Assembly (NCBI RefSeq): GCF_000220705.2
Contig: NZ_CP023202.1
Coordinates: forward strand, 1,736,001-1,800,000
DNA length: 64,000 bases
From: Streptomyces xinghaiensis S187
GTDB lineage: Bacteria > Actinomycetota > Actinomycetes > Streptomycetales > Streptomycetaceae
Direction of reading: 5' to 3'
Positions 16,779 to 24,736 of this stretch are shown one piece after another; within the stretch, counting starts at the first letter, position 1; each line of letters starts with the position of its first letter. The notes beneath the pieces are model-generated. The model worked only from the letters and a program-made list of their open reading frames with translations. It made no database searches and was not told the DNA's origin. Made by a program: the position numbers and the translations under genes.

Positions 16779-18917
16779 TCAGGCGTCGATACGGGAGCGG
16801 TCCAGCGTGGCCGCGGAGCTGGTGATGAACTCCTTGCGCGGCGCGACCTCGTTGCCCATCAGCAGATCGAAGACCCGCTCGGCTCCCTCCAGGTCGCCGA
16901 TGTTGATCCGGCGCAGCGTCCGGAACCGGGGGTCCATCGTGGTCTCCGAGAGCTGGTCGGCGTCCATCTCGCCGAGGCCCTTGTAGCGCTGGATCGAGTC
17001 CTTGTACTGGATCCCCTTGCGCTGGAACTCCAGCAGCGTGGTGCGCAGCTCGTTGTCGGAGTACGTGTAGACGTAACGGTCCTGGCCCTTCTTGGGGTGG
17101 CTCAGCTCCACCCGGTGCAGCGGGGGCACCGCGGCGAACACCCGTCCGGCCTCGACCATCGGCCGCATGTAGCGCTGGAACAGCGTCAGCAGCAGACAGC
17201 GGATGTGGGCACCGTCCACGTCGGCGTCCACCAGCAGCACGATCTTGCCGTAGCGGGCCTGGTCGATGTCGAAGGTCCGTCCGGACCCGGCTCCTATGAC
17301 CTGGATGATCGCCCCGCACTCGGCGTTCTTGAGCATGTCCGAGATCGAGGACTTCTGGACGTTGAGGATCTTGCCCCGGATCGGCAGCAGCGCCTGGAAC
17401 TCGGAGTCGCGGGCCAGCTTCGCGGTGCCCAGCGCAGAGTCGCCCTCGACGATGAACAGCTCGCTGCGGTCCACGTCGTCGCTGCGGCAGTCCGCCAGCT
17501 TCGCCGGCAGGGACGAGGACTCCAGGGCCGTCTTGCGCCGCTGTGCCTCCTTGTGCTGCCGGGCCGCGATGCGGGTGCGGGCGGCTGCCACGATCTTGTC
17601 CAGCACCGCGCGTGCCTGCTGTCTGGTGTCGCGCTTGGCGGAGGTCAGGAACGCCTTGAGCTCCTTGGCGACGACCGTGGCGACGACCCGCGAGGCGGCG
17701 GAGGTGCCCAGCACCTCCTTGGTCTGCCCCTCGAACTGGGGCTCGGCCAGCCGGACGGTGACGACCGCCGTGAGCCCTTCCATGGCGTCGTCCTTGTTGA
17801 CGTCGTCCTCGGCGACCCGGAGCAGTTTGGCGGAGCGCAGCGCCTCGTTGACCGTCCGGGTGAGGGACCGCTCGAAACCGGAGACGTGGGTGCCGCCCTT
17901 GGGTGTCGCGATGATGTTCACGAACGACCGGACGGTGGTGTCGTAGCCGGTGCCCCAGCGCAGCGCGATGTCGACCCCGAGTTCGCGGGTGACCTCGGTG
18001 GGGGTCATGTGGCCGCGGTCGTCGAGGACGGGCACGGTCTCCTTGAAGGAGCCCTGGCCGGTCAGGCGCAGTACGTCGCAGACGGCCCGGTCCTGGGCGA
18101 GGTATTCGCAGAACTCGCTGATCCCGCCGTCGTAGCGGAAGACCTCCTGGGAGGGCTCCTGCCGCTCGCCGTCGGGGCCGGCGGGGCGTCGCTCGTCCCG
18201 GACGACGAGGGTGAGGCCGGGCACCAGGAAGGCGGTCTGGCGTGCCCGCGCGTGCAGGTTCTCCAGGGAGAGCCGGGCGTCCTTGAGGAAGATCTGCCGG
18301 TCGGCCCAGAAGCGGACACGGGTGCCGGTGCGGCTCTTGGGCACCCGCTTCTTCTTGATCAGCCCGCTGGTCGGGTCGAAGGGGGCGTCGGGGCCGGACT
18401 CGGTGAAGATGCCGGGCACACCGCGCCGGAAGCTGACGGCGTGGGTGCTGCCGTTGCGGTCGACCTCGACGTCGAGCCGGCTGGACAGCGCGTTGACGAC
18501 GGAGGCGCCCACGCCGTGCAGCCCGCCGGAGGCCGCGTAGGAGCCGCCGCCGAACTTGCCGCCGGCGTGCAGTTTGGTCATCACGACCTCGACACCCGAC
18601 AGCCCGGTCTTGGGCTCGACGTCGACCGGGATGCCGCGGCCGTTGTCGCGGACCTCCACGGAGCCGTCGTCGTGCAGCAGCACCTCGATGTGGTCGCAGT
18701 GCCCGCCCAGGGCCTCGTCGACCGAGTTGTCGATGATCTCCCAGAGGCAGTGCATCAGGCCGCGGCTGTCGGTCGAGCCGATGTACATGCCCGGCCGCTT
18801 GCGGACCGCTTCCAGCCCTTCGAGGACGAGCAGGTGCCGCGCGGTGTAGTTGGAACCGCCGTCCCGGTCTGCTCCGGTCAGCAGCGCTGTGGACGGTACG
18901 GACGTCTCGGCGGTCAC
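16779..18917 (-). CDS. parE: Topoisomerase IV subunit B (ParE; GyrB-like)
   Basis: The product is 712 residues. A GHKL ATPase domain lies at the N-terminus (EIIDNSVDEAL, DNGRGIPV, GLHGVGASVVNALS), then the transducer domain, and a TOPRIM domain (FIVEGDSALG, DADVDGAHI) that holds magnesium for DNA cleavage. A lysine-containing loop (KKKRVPKSRTGT) is typical. I start at GTG 18917 (MTAETSVPST) with GAGGAG about 9 bases ahead; the frame runs on to 19184 but without family similarity. It is the partner of ParC, about 5 kb away in the opposite direction. The 77-base gap to the ferredoxin-like gene has a weak hairpin GCGGGCC/GGCCCGC near 16732-16748. Confidence 0.93.
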   Translation of the reverse strand: MTAETSVPSTALLTGADRDGGSNYTARHLLVLEGLEAVRKRPGMYIGSTDSRGLMHCLWEIIDNSVDEALGGHCDHIEVLLHDDGSVEVRDNGRGIPVDVEPKTGLSGVEVVMTKLHAGGKFGGGSYAASGGLHGVGASVVNALSSRLDVEVDRNGSTHAVSFRRGVPGIFTESGPDAPFDPTSGLIKKKRVPKSRTGTRVRFWADRQIFLKDARLSLENLHARARQTAFLVPGLTLVVRDERRPAGPDGERQEPSQEVFRYDGGISEFCEYLAQDRAVCDVLRLTGQGSFKETVPVLDDRGHMTPTEVTRELGVDIALRWGTGYDTTVRSFVNIIATPKGGTHVSGFERSLTRTVNEALRSAKLLRVAEDDVNKDDAMEGLTAVVTVRLAEPQFEGQTKEVLGTSAASRVVATVVAKELKAFLTSAKRDTRQQARAVLDKIVAAARTRIAARQHKEAQRRKTALESSSLPAKLADCRSDDVDRSELFIVEGDSALGTAKLARDSEFQALLPIRGKILNVQKSSISDMLKNAECGAIIQVIGAGSGRTFDIDQARYGKIVLLVDADVDGAHIRCLLLTLFQRYMRPMVEAGRVFAAVPPLHRVELSHPKKGQDRYVYTYSDNELRTTLLEFQRKGIQYKDSIQRYKGLGEMDADQLSETTMDPRFRTLRRINIGDLEGAERVFDLLMGNEVAPRKEFITSSAATLDRSRIDA

Positions 18918-19353
18918 GCGGTTCGCTCCTCGCTTAATTTTCGTTGCTGGCCCGACTCCGGGCTCAGGGCGGCTTGGGTCACCGAGGAGAGGGTACCGAG
19001 GCCTGGTAGAGCCTTTGTGACGCCACCCGTCGGGAGGAGCCATGCTAGTCGAGCATCGTTCATCTGTTCGATCCCTGGGTAGGGTGACATGGACATCACG
19101 TTCCCTTCGAGGCATGAACCATTTAGGCTCCGGGCACGTCCTCATGAACAACGGCAATCCCGCCGGAGGACGGACCCCCGACAAGCGCGATGAATACGTA
19201 AGCCAACGCGATACGGCTCATTCGCCGCCACCCGGCAGCATCCGGTCGACTCGGAAGGAAGGTTTTCGAGAAAAAGGCACGAGCGGGAACGTTTTCGGCC
19301 TGGTTGGATGTTGACCCTGGTACGACAGCTCGTCGAGCTAGAGAAGAGGCGAC
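18918..19353. other. 436-base divergent intergenic region, parE / DUF7455
   Basis: No credible gene is present. It should hold the parE promoter (minus) and the DUF7455 promoter (plus). For the latter, TTGACC at 19311-19316 is a fair -35, but no good -10 follows at standard spacing. Two small inverted repeats occur: ATGCT/AGCAT at 19042-19056, and AGCTCG-T-CGAGCT at 19327-19339 just before the plus-strand gene. Confidence 0.5.
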
Positions 19354-19578
19354 GTGACTACTGTTCTGACCCCCGCGAGCCCGCTGACGGCCGCCGACCG
19401 CTGCGACCGCTGCGGCGCCCAGGCATACCTGCGCGTCGTCCTGATGAGCGGTGGTGAACTGCTCTTCTGCGCCCACCACGGGCGCAAGTTCGAGCCGGAA
19501 CTCAAGAAGATCGCCGCAGAGATACAGGACGAGACGGAGCGGCTCACCGCCACTCCCTCCTCGGCGTCGGACGACTGA
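19354..19578 (+). CDS. Small zinc-ribbon-like protein (DUF7455 type)
   Basis: The product is 74 residues from a GTG with AGAAGAGGCGAC ahead. CDRCG at 17-21 and FCAHH at 38-42 look like one zinc-binding site (two Cys plus Cys/His). The C-terminal half is a charged helix (FEPELKKIAAEIQDETERL). It is a conserved actinobacterial small protein, here convergent with a protease gene and near hrdB. Its function is unknown to me; a nucleic-acid or RNA-polymerase contact would fit its size but is speculation. Confidence 0.85.
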   Translation: MTTVLTPASPLTAADRCDRCGAQAYLRVVLMSGGELLFCAHHGRKFEPELKKIAAEIQDETERLTATPSSASDD

Positions 19579-19630
19579 CGACGCCCAGCACCGCAGCGAC
19601 GACGAGCGACAGCCGGCCCTCCGGCCGGAC

Positions 19631-19671
19631 AGCGGGCGTGCGGCCCTGCACCACAGGACCGCACGCCCGCT
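19631..19671. terminator. Bidirectional terminator, DUF7455 / trypsin
   Basis: AGCGGGCGTGCGG (19631-19643) pairs perfectly with CCGCACGCCCGCT (19659-19671), with CCTG/CAGG pairing inside. It lies between two converging genes. Confidence 0.75.
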
Positions 19672-19693
19672 CTCGTCGCGGTTACCCCTGCCG

Positions 19694-20548
19694 TCACCCC
19701 TGCTGGGAGGTTTCCGGCCGGGAAGCTCCCTCCCGGGAGACCACACGTTCCATCGCGGACATCCTGGTGTAGACACCGGGGCTGTCCGCCGCGCCACAGC
19801 CGCTGCCCCAGGAGACCAGCCCCACCAGGCGGCCCCGGGCCACCAGCGGCCCTCCGCTGTCCCCCTGGCAGGCGTCACCGCCGCCACCGTTGTCCCCCGC
19901 GCAGACCATGAACGCGGGCGTGTACGTCCCGTCGGCGCTGCCCGGGTAGGCCCGCTCGCAGATCCCGTCCTCCAGAATCCGCACCCGGGCCGCGTGCAGC
20001 ACCGACGCGTACCCGCCCCGCCCCGTCGTGTCGCCCCAGCCGTAGACCTCGGCCGGGGTGCCCGGCCGGTACGCCTCGTCCCCGCTCCTCGCCAGCGGCA
20101 GACCCTCCCCGTCCAGCCCCCGCTCCACCGTGAGCACGGCCAGGTCCCCCGCGTTGGTGGCGCTGTCGTAGTCCGGGTTCACCCGGACCTCCCGCACCGG
20201 CAGCTCCTCGCCCCCGGTGGAGCGCAGATCGTCCCGCCCCGCGATGACCGTGAGATCGCCGACCGCCGAGACGTCCACGCCCAGCACCGCGCGGCTCACG
20301 CAGTGCGCCGCCGTGAGAACGGTCCGCGGCGCCACCACGACCCCGCCGCAGAACTGCCCGGACCGGGTGTCGCCGAAGCGGTCACGGCTCGCCAGGGCGA
20401 CCGCCCAGGGCCTCTCCTCCGTACTGACCTGCCGGCCGCCCACCACCACACTGTCCGCGGCCGCGGGCGGAGCCGTCACCAGGGACACCGCCGCGGCCGC
20501 CGGTATCAGGGACAGGGCCCCGGCCAGGGTGCGCGAGATGGGACGCAT
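19694..20548 (-). CDS. Secreted trypsin-like serine protease (S1)
   Basis: The product is 284 residues. Residues 1-31 are a Sec signal peptide ending APPAAA-D. The S1 catalytic triad is complete: His in LTAAHCVS, Asp in NAGDLAVL, and Ser in CQGDSGGPL. The Asp six residues before the catalytic Ser (DACQGDS) predicts trypsin specificity for Arg/Lys. The start of the mature part (VVGGRQVSTEERPWAVAL) has the activation-type VVGG end, so a short pro-segment is removed. Cysteine pairs in AHC/FCGG and CAGD/CGAA suggest disulfides. It is a single-gene unit. Confidence 0.93.
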   Translation of the reverse strand: MRPISRTLAGALSLIPAAAAVSLVTAPPAAADSVVVGGRQVSTEERPWAVALASRDRFGDTRSGQFCGGVVVAPRTVLTAAHCVSRAVLGVDVSAVGDLTVIAGRDDLRSTGGEELPVREVRVNPDYDSATNAGDLAVLTVERGLDGEGLPLARSGDEAYRPGTPAEVYGWGDTTGRGGYASVLHAARVRILEDGICERAYPGSADGTYTPAFMVCAGDNGGGGDACQGDSGGPLVARGRLVGLVSWGSGCGAADSPGVYTRMSAMERVVSREGASRPETSQQG

Positions 20549-20599
20549 GCTGTCTCCTCACTCCGCGACGACACGTGCCGCCCCAGCGTCAAACAGCAC

Positions 20600-20630
20600 G
20601 GCGCCCTCCGCCACCCGGACGGAGGGCGCC
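20600..20630 (-). terminator. Second hairpin downstream of hrdB
   Basis: GGCGCCCTCCG (20600-20610) pairs perfectly with CGGAGGGCGCC (20620-20630). On the minus strand it follows the main hrdB hairpin and a TTTT tract and may act as back-up. It also lies upstream of the trypsin gene promoter. Confidence 0.6.
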
Positions 20631-20640
20631 CAAAAGACCG

Positions 20641-20673
20641 CCGGCCCGGAATCCCCAGGGGATTCCGGGCCGG
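20641..20673 (-). terminator. Intrinsic terminator of hrdB
   Basis: CCGGCCCGGAATCC and its complement GGATTCCGGGCCGG form a very strong stem (20641-20673) with a short CCAGG loop. On the minus strand it is followed by CGGTCTTTTGG, a rare T tract for this genome. It begins 35 bases after the hrdB stop. Confidence 0.85.
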
Positions 20674-20707
20674 CCGCGTCCTGAGCCCGCCTGGCCCGAC
20701 CGGGTGA

Positions 20708-22294
20708 TCAGTCGAGGTAGTCGCGGAGCACCTGGGAACGCGACGGATGCCGCAGCTTCGACATCGTCTTCGACTCGATCTGCCGGATGCGCTCACGCGT
20801 CACGCCGTAGACCTTGCCGATCTCGTCCAGCGTCTTGGGCTGGCCGTCGGTGAGCCCGAAGCGCATCGACACCACCCCCGCCTCACGCTCACTGAGCGTG
20901 TCGAGCACCGAGTGCAGCTGCTCCTGGAGCAGCGTGAAGCTGACCGCGTCGGCCGGGACGACGGCCTCCGAGTCCTCGATGAGGTCACCGAACTCGCTGT
21001 CACCGTCCTCGCCCAGCGGGGTGTGCAGGGAGATCGGCTCACGGCCGTACTTCTGGACCTCGATGACCTTCTCCGGGGTCATGTCGAGCTCCTTGGCCAG
21101 CTCCTCCGGGGTGGGCTCGCGGCCCAGGTCCTGGAGCATCTGGCGCTGCACGCGCGCGAGCTTGTTGATGACCTCGACCATGTGCACCGGGATACGGATG
21201 GTGCGGGCCTGGTCGGCCATGGCGCGGGTGATCGCCTGCCGGATCCACCAGGTGGCATAGGTGGAGAACTTGTAGCCCTTGGTGTAGTCGAACTTCTCGA
21301 CGGCGCGGATGAGACCGAGGTTGCCCTCCTGAATCAGGTCCAGGAAAAGCATGCCGCGGCCGGTGTAGCGCTTGGCCAGCGAGACCACCAGCCGGAGGTT
21401 GGCCTCCAGCAGGTGGTTCTTGGCCCGCCGGCCGTCCTCGGCGATGATCTCCAGCTCGCGCTTGAGCTTCGGGGCGAGCTTGTCGGAGTTCGCCAGCTTG
21501 TCCTCGGCGAACAGCCCCGCCTCGATGCGCTTGGCGAGCTCGACCTCCTGCTCGGCGTTGAGCAGCGGCACCTTGCCGATCTGCTTGAGGTAGTCCTTCA
21601 CCGGGTCGGCGGTGGCACCGGCGGCCGCGACCTGCTGCGCGGGCGCGTCGTCCTCGTCGTCGTCGGAGAGGACGAAACCCTGGTTCTCCGGCTGGTCGCC
21701 GCCCTCGGTGGCCTCGCCCGGCTTTCCGGCCGCCGGACCGGCCTCCTCCGTCGCGCCGTCCGCGCCCTCGAGCAGCTCGTCGGCGTCCTTCTTGGCGGTG
21801 GCCTTCTTGGCGGTGGTCTTCTTGGCCGCCGTCTTCTTGGCGGTGGTCTTCTTGGCCGCGGTCTTCTTCACGGCCGCCTTCCTGGCCGGGGCCGCCGGAG
21901 CCGCCGGGGTCTCGGCGACCGAGCCGTCCACCGCCTCCTCCGCGCCCGGGGCGGCCTCGGCGGGGGCGGCGGCCTTCCTGGTCGCGGCCGTCTTGGCCGG
22001 GACGGTCTTGGTGGCGGTGCGCTTCGCCGGACTCTTCGCTGCGACGCTCTTGCGGGTGCGCTTGGGCGCCTCTGCGGCACTGACCATCAGCGTCACACCC
22101 TCCTCGTCGAGGACCTGGTTGAGGCTGCGCAGAACGTTCTTCCACTGGGTTGGCGGAATCTGGTCAGCCTCGAAGGCCCGACGCACGTCGTCGCCGGCGA
22201 TCTGCCCATCAGCCTTTCCCCGCTCGATGAGCGCCATGACAGACTCGGATTCGGCGATCTCCGGCGGGAGCGTACGGGATGTGCTGGCCGACAC
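20708..22294 (-). CDS. hrdB: Principal RNA polymerase sigma factor HrdB
   Basis: The product is 528 residues from GTG 22294 (MSASTSRTLPPEIAESESVM), with GAGAGG as ribosome site. The N-terminal third is a Lys/Ala/Thr/Pro-rich arm with a repeated KKTTAKKTAA pattern (about residues 150-180) and an acidic patch (SDDDEDD). Regions 1.2 to 4.2 follow: DPVKDYLKQIGKVPLL, the -10 recognition helices TYATWWIRQAITRAM, and the -35 helix-turn-helix GVTRERIRQIESKTM. It is the vegetative sigma factor (SCO5820 in S. coelicolor). The length and arm match HrdB, not HrdA, C or D. Confidence 0.97.
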   Translation of the reverse strand: MSASTSRTLPPEIAESESVMALIERGKADGQIAGDDVRRAFEADQIPPTQWKNVLRSLNQVLDEEGVTLMVSAAEAPKRTRKSVAAKSPAKRTATKTVPAKTAATRKAAAPAEAAPGAEEAVDGSVAETPAAPAAPARKAAVKKTAAKKTTAKKTAAKKTTAKKATAKKDADELLEGADGATEEAGPAAGKPGEATEGGDQPENQGFVLSDDDEDDAPAQQVAAAGATADPVKDYLKQIGKVPLLNAEQEVELAKRIEAGLFAEDKLANSDKLAPKLKRELEIIAEDGRRAKNHLLEANLRLVVSLAKRYTGRGMLFLDLIQEGNLGLIRAVEKFDYTKGYKFSTYATWWIRQAITRAMADQARTIRIPVHMVEVINKLARVQRQMLQDLGREPTPEELAKELDMTPEKVIEVQKYGREPISLHTPLGEDGDSEFGDLIEDSEAVVPADAVSFTLLQEQLHSVLDTLSEREAGVVSMRFGLTDGQPKTLDEIGKVYGVTRERIRQIESKTMSKLRHPSRSQVLRDYLD

Positions 22295-22618
22295 GAACAA
22301 CCTCTCGGAACGATGGGAACGGCTTCCGGCCCCGTCCTGCGACGGGAACCGACGACCGCCGGCGGGGTGGACCGGCGGCGCGAGGGGACCGCGGAGCAAT
22401 CAGCGTCGCGAACGACATCCGTATTCCTCCACCGGCCATCACCTCTTAGGTCATCGCGCATCCGCAAAGAGCGTTACGCCCGATCCGCGTGGCCCGGGTC
22501 ACACTCGCCAGGAATTCCAAACCTCCGAAAAGCAGACATATCGCCAGAGAAAGACCTGGAGCCCCGCCGCCGGAATCCGGCGGCGGGGCTCCGCGGCACC
22601 ACCGCTCCGCGCGGCGGG
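22295..22618. other. 324-base region upstream of hrdB
   Basis: No gene is seen. It holds the terminator of the FadR-type gene (22558-22592) and the hrdB leader and promoters on the minus strand. On that strand GGAGGAATACGGATGTCGTT includes GGAAT, a SigR-like -35, but GTT does not occur at the expected 18-19 spacing, so I do not call a SigR promoter. CATCCGTATTCCTCC and TAGGTCATCGC are the least GC-rich parts. Confidence 0.5.
22558..22592 (-). terminator. Terminator of the FadR-type regulator gene
   Basis: A perfect 16-bp stem GGAGCCCCGCCGCCGG / CCGGCGGCGGGGCTCC with an AAT loop starts about 27 bases after the gene's stop on the minus strand. Confidence 0.85.
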
Positions 22619-23506
22619 TCAGTGCTCGCGCGGGGCGGGCACCACATGCTCGACATCGGGGTGGATGGTGAGCAGCTGACGCATGGCGGACTCGGCGCCG
22701 GCCGCGTCACCCGCGCCGACGGCCTCGACGATGCGGACGTGGTGGCCGACGGAACTCTCGGTCGGCCGGTCGCAGCCGGTGGCGGGCCCACCGGAGACCT
22801 GGAGCGCGGAGGACACGATGCCCGACAGGTGCTCGAGCATGCGGTTGCCCCCGAGCTGGAGCAGCAGGGAGTGGAACTCGGCGTCGGCCCGGCCGAAGGT
22901 GAGGGCGTCACCCTGGGCCAGCGCGCGGCTCATGATGTCGGTCATGTCGGTGAGACGCTGCTGCGCCTCCTCGCGGTCGTGCCCGGCCGCCAGCCGAGCG
23001 GCGAGCGGTTCGATGGTCCAGCGCAGCTCGAACAGTTCCCGGCGCTGGTCGTCGCGCTGCGGCCCAAAGGCGCGCCACTCGATGATGTCCGGGTCCAGGA
23101 GGTTCCAGTCGCTGACGGGGCGGACGCGCGTGCCCACGTTCGGCCGGGCACTCACGAGACCCTTGGCCTCAAGGACCCGCAGCGACTCCCGCACCACGGT
23201 GCGGGAGACCTCGAAGCGCTGCCCGATCTCCTCGGGGACGAGGGGGCGGTCCGCGCCCAGGTCACCGGAGACGATCATCTGCCCGAGCTGCTGGACGAGC
23301 TGGCCGTGCAGTCCGCGGCCCCGGTTTCCTGCCGTGCGGCGGCCGACCCGGCCCGCCTCCGAGCCGCCTCCCTCCCAGGAGGGGCCGGCGGCACGCTCGC
23401 CCACCGGGCCCTCCGCGTAGGGGTAACGGTCAAGCTCGCCCGGGCCGGAGAGGCCGGAGTCGACGGGGCGAGCCGCGGTCATCGTGGTGTGCGCAAGGGT
23501 ACTCAC
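22619..23506 (-). CDS. GntR-family regulator, FadR/FCD subgroup
   Basis: The product is 295 residues from GTG 23506 (MSTLAHTTMTAARP), with AAAGGA just ahead. An unusually long, Gly/Arg-rich N-terminal stretch (about 70 residues) precedes the winged helix (LHGQLVQQLGQMIVSGDLGA to NVGTRVRP, about 68-140). The FCD domain follows, with metal-site motifs including DAEFHSLLLQLGGN and SSVGHHVRIVEAV. WNLLDPDIIEWR is typical of regulators of sugar-acid or gluconate-like catabolism. The neighbours (hrdB, Nudix regulator) do not show its regulon. Confidence 0.87.
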   Translation of the reverse strand: MSTLAHTTMTAARPVDSGLSGPGELDRYPYAEGPVGERAAGPSWEGGGSEAGRVGRRTAGNRGRGLHGQLVQQLGQMIVSGDLGADRPLVPEEIGQRFEVSRTVVRESLRVLEAKGLVSARPNVGTRVRPVSDWNLLDPDIIEWRAFGPQRDDQRRELFELRWTIEPLAARLAAGHDREEAQQRLTDMTDIMSRALAQGDALTFGRADAEFHSLLLQLGGNRMLEHLSGIVSSALQVSGGPATGCDRPTESSVGHHVRIVEAVGAGDAAGAESAMRQLLTIHPDVEHVVPAPREH

Positions 23507-23803
23507 GCATCCTTTGTCGGCCACCCCCCGGACACCCTTGAGGTCTTTGGTGAAAAGCACACGAAAGGGTGATCGCCCATTACCTCACAATTGACGCCTT
23601 TCCGGAAGCAGCCGGACGACGCGCCGTGTGTCCTCCTGCCGCCTCCGGCCGAACGGCCCGGAGGGGCACGGGCGCTCCGCGGATCCCGGTCACAACACGC
23701 GCGCGGCCAGGGGCGGAAGCCGTGCCGGTGAGCCCAAGGGGCAGGCCTCCCGGGCCGGTTGCGGCAGCGCCTCGGCTCCGCTGCTGACCCGCGCGGGACC
23801 GCC

Positions 23804-24568
23804 TCAGACCTCCGGGCGCAGCATCGGCGGGTTGAGGAGCGTGGCGCCGCCGGCCCGGAACAGCTGTGCGGGGCGCCCGCCCTGACGTGTGGTCGTGCCA
23901 CCGGTGGGGACGAGGAACCCGGGGGTGCCGGTGACCTTCCGGTGGAAGTTGCGGGGGTCGAGCGCCACCCCCCAGACCGACTCGTAGACCCGGCGCAGCT
24001 CCCCCACGGTGAACTCCGGCGGGCAGAACGCCGTGGCCAGGGAGGAGTACTCGATCTTCGAGCGGGCCCGCTCCACGCCGTCGGAGAGGATCCGGTCGTG
24101 GTCGAAGGCGAGCGGTGCGGGCTGCTCTCCCTCACGGCCGAAACCGCCCTTCCCCAGCAGTGCGTCCACCGGCGCCCAGCGCGCGCTGTGGGCGTCGCCT
24201 CCCGCCCGCGGCGCGGGAAGGTCGGGGGCCAGCACGAGATGGGCGACGCTGACGACCCGCATCCGGGGATCGCGGCGCGGGTCCCCGTAGGTCGCCAGCT
24301 GTTCGAGGTGGGCACCGCCGTCGACGGGGCCCGGGCCGGACGGGTCGAGCGCCAACAGCCCGGTTTCCTCGGCGAGTTCCCTGGCGGCGGCGGCCGCCAG
24401 GTCCTCGTCCGCCCGCACGAAACCGCCGGGCAGCGCCCACCGGCCCTGGAAGGGAGGCTCACCGCGCCGGACGGCCAGGGCGCAGAGCGCGTCGCGCTTG
24501 ACGGTGAGCACGACCAGGTCCACGGTGACGGCGAAGGGCGGGAAGGCCGACGGGTCGTAGGGCGACAT
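23804..24568 (-). CDS. Nudix-domain protein with C-terminal winged helix (NrtR-like regulator)
   Basis: The product is 254 residues from ATG 24568. The Nudix box is intact, GFVRADEDLAAAAARELAEE then TG (about residues 51-72), unlike many NrtR regulators that have lost catalysis. The C-terminal part (FTVGELRRVYESVWGVALDPRNFHRKV, about 185-215) matches the winged helix of NrtR, the ADP-ribose-sensing repressor of NAD synthesis genes. No NAD gene is adjacent. It could be an ADP-ribose pyrophosphatase, a regulator, or both. The 235-base gap to the FadR-type gene on its 3' side holds no clear hairpin. Confidence 0.85.
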   Translation of the reverse strand: MSPYDPSAFPPFAVTVDLVVLTVKRDALCALAVRRGEPPFQGRWALPGGFVRADEDLAAAAARELAEETGLLALDPSGPGPVDGGAHLEQLATYGDPRRDPRMRVVSVAHLVLAPDLPAPRAGGDAHSARWAPVDALLGKGGFGREGEQPAPLAFDHDRILSDGVERARSKIEYSSLATAFCPPEFTVGELRRVYESVWGVALDPRNFHRKVTGTPGFLVPTGGTTTRQGGRPAQLFRAGGATLLNPPMLRPEV

Positions 24569-24736
24569 GCCGTGATCATAGGCGTCTGCCTGACGATAAA
24601 CAGGAGTTCGCCGGCTCTCCGCCACAGCGGTCCCCGCGCGGCCCCGGGGCACGGGGACACGGGGACACAGGGGCCGGTCTCCTCCCCGCCGCGCCGCCCG
24701 TCCGCACAGGCCCCTGCGGCCCCGGGCGCGGGAGGC

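Noticed and set aside
22381..22560. SigR-dependent promoter of hrdB (known in S. coelicolor as p2)
   Set aside because: GGAAT occurs on the minus strand but I cannot find GTT at the proper 18-19 base spacing, so I do not annotate it.
20747..23572. A 941-codon plus-strand open frame opposite hrdB and the FadR-type gene
   Set aside because: It is a shadow of hrdB, which is unmistakable. It crosses two minus-strand genes and a terminator.
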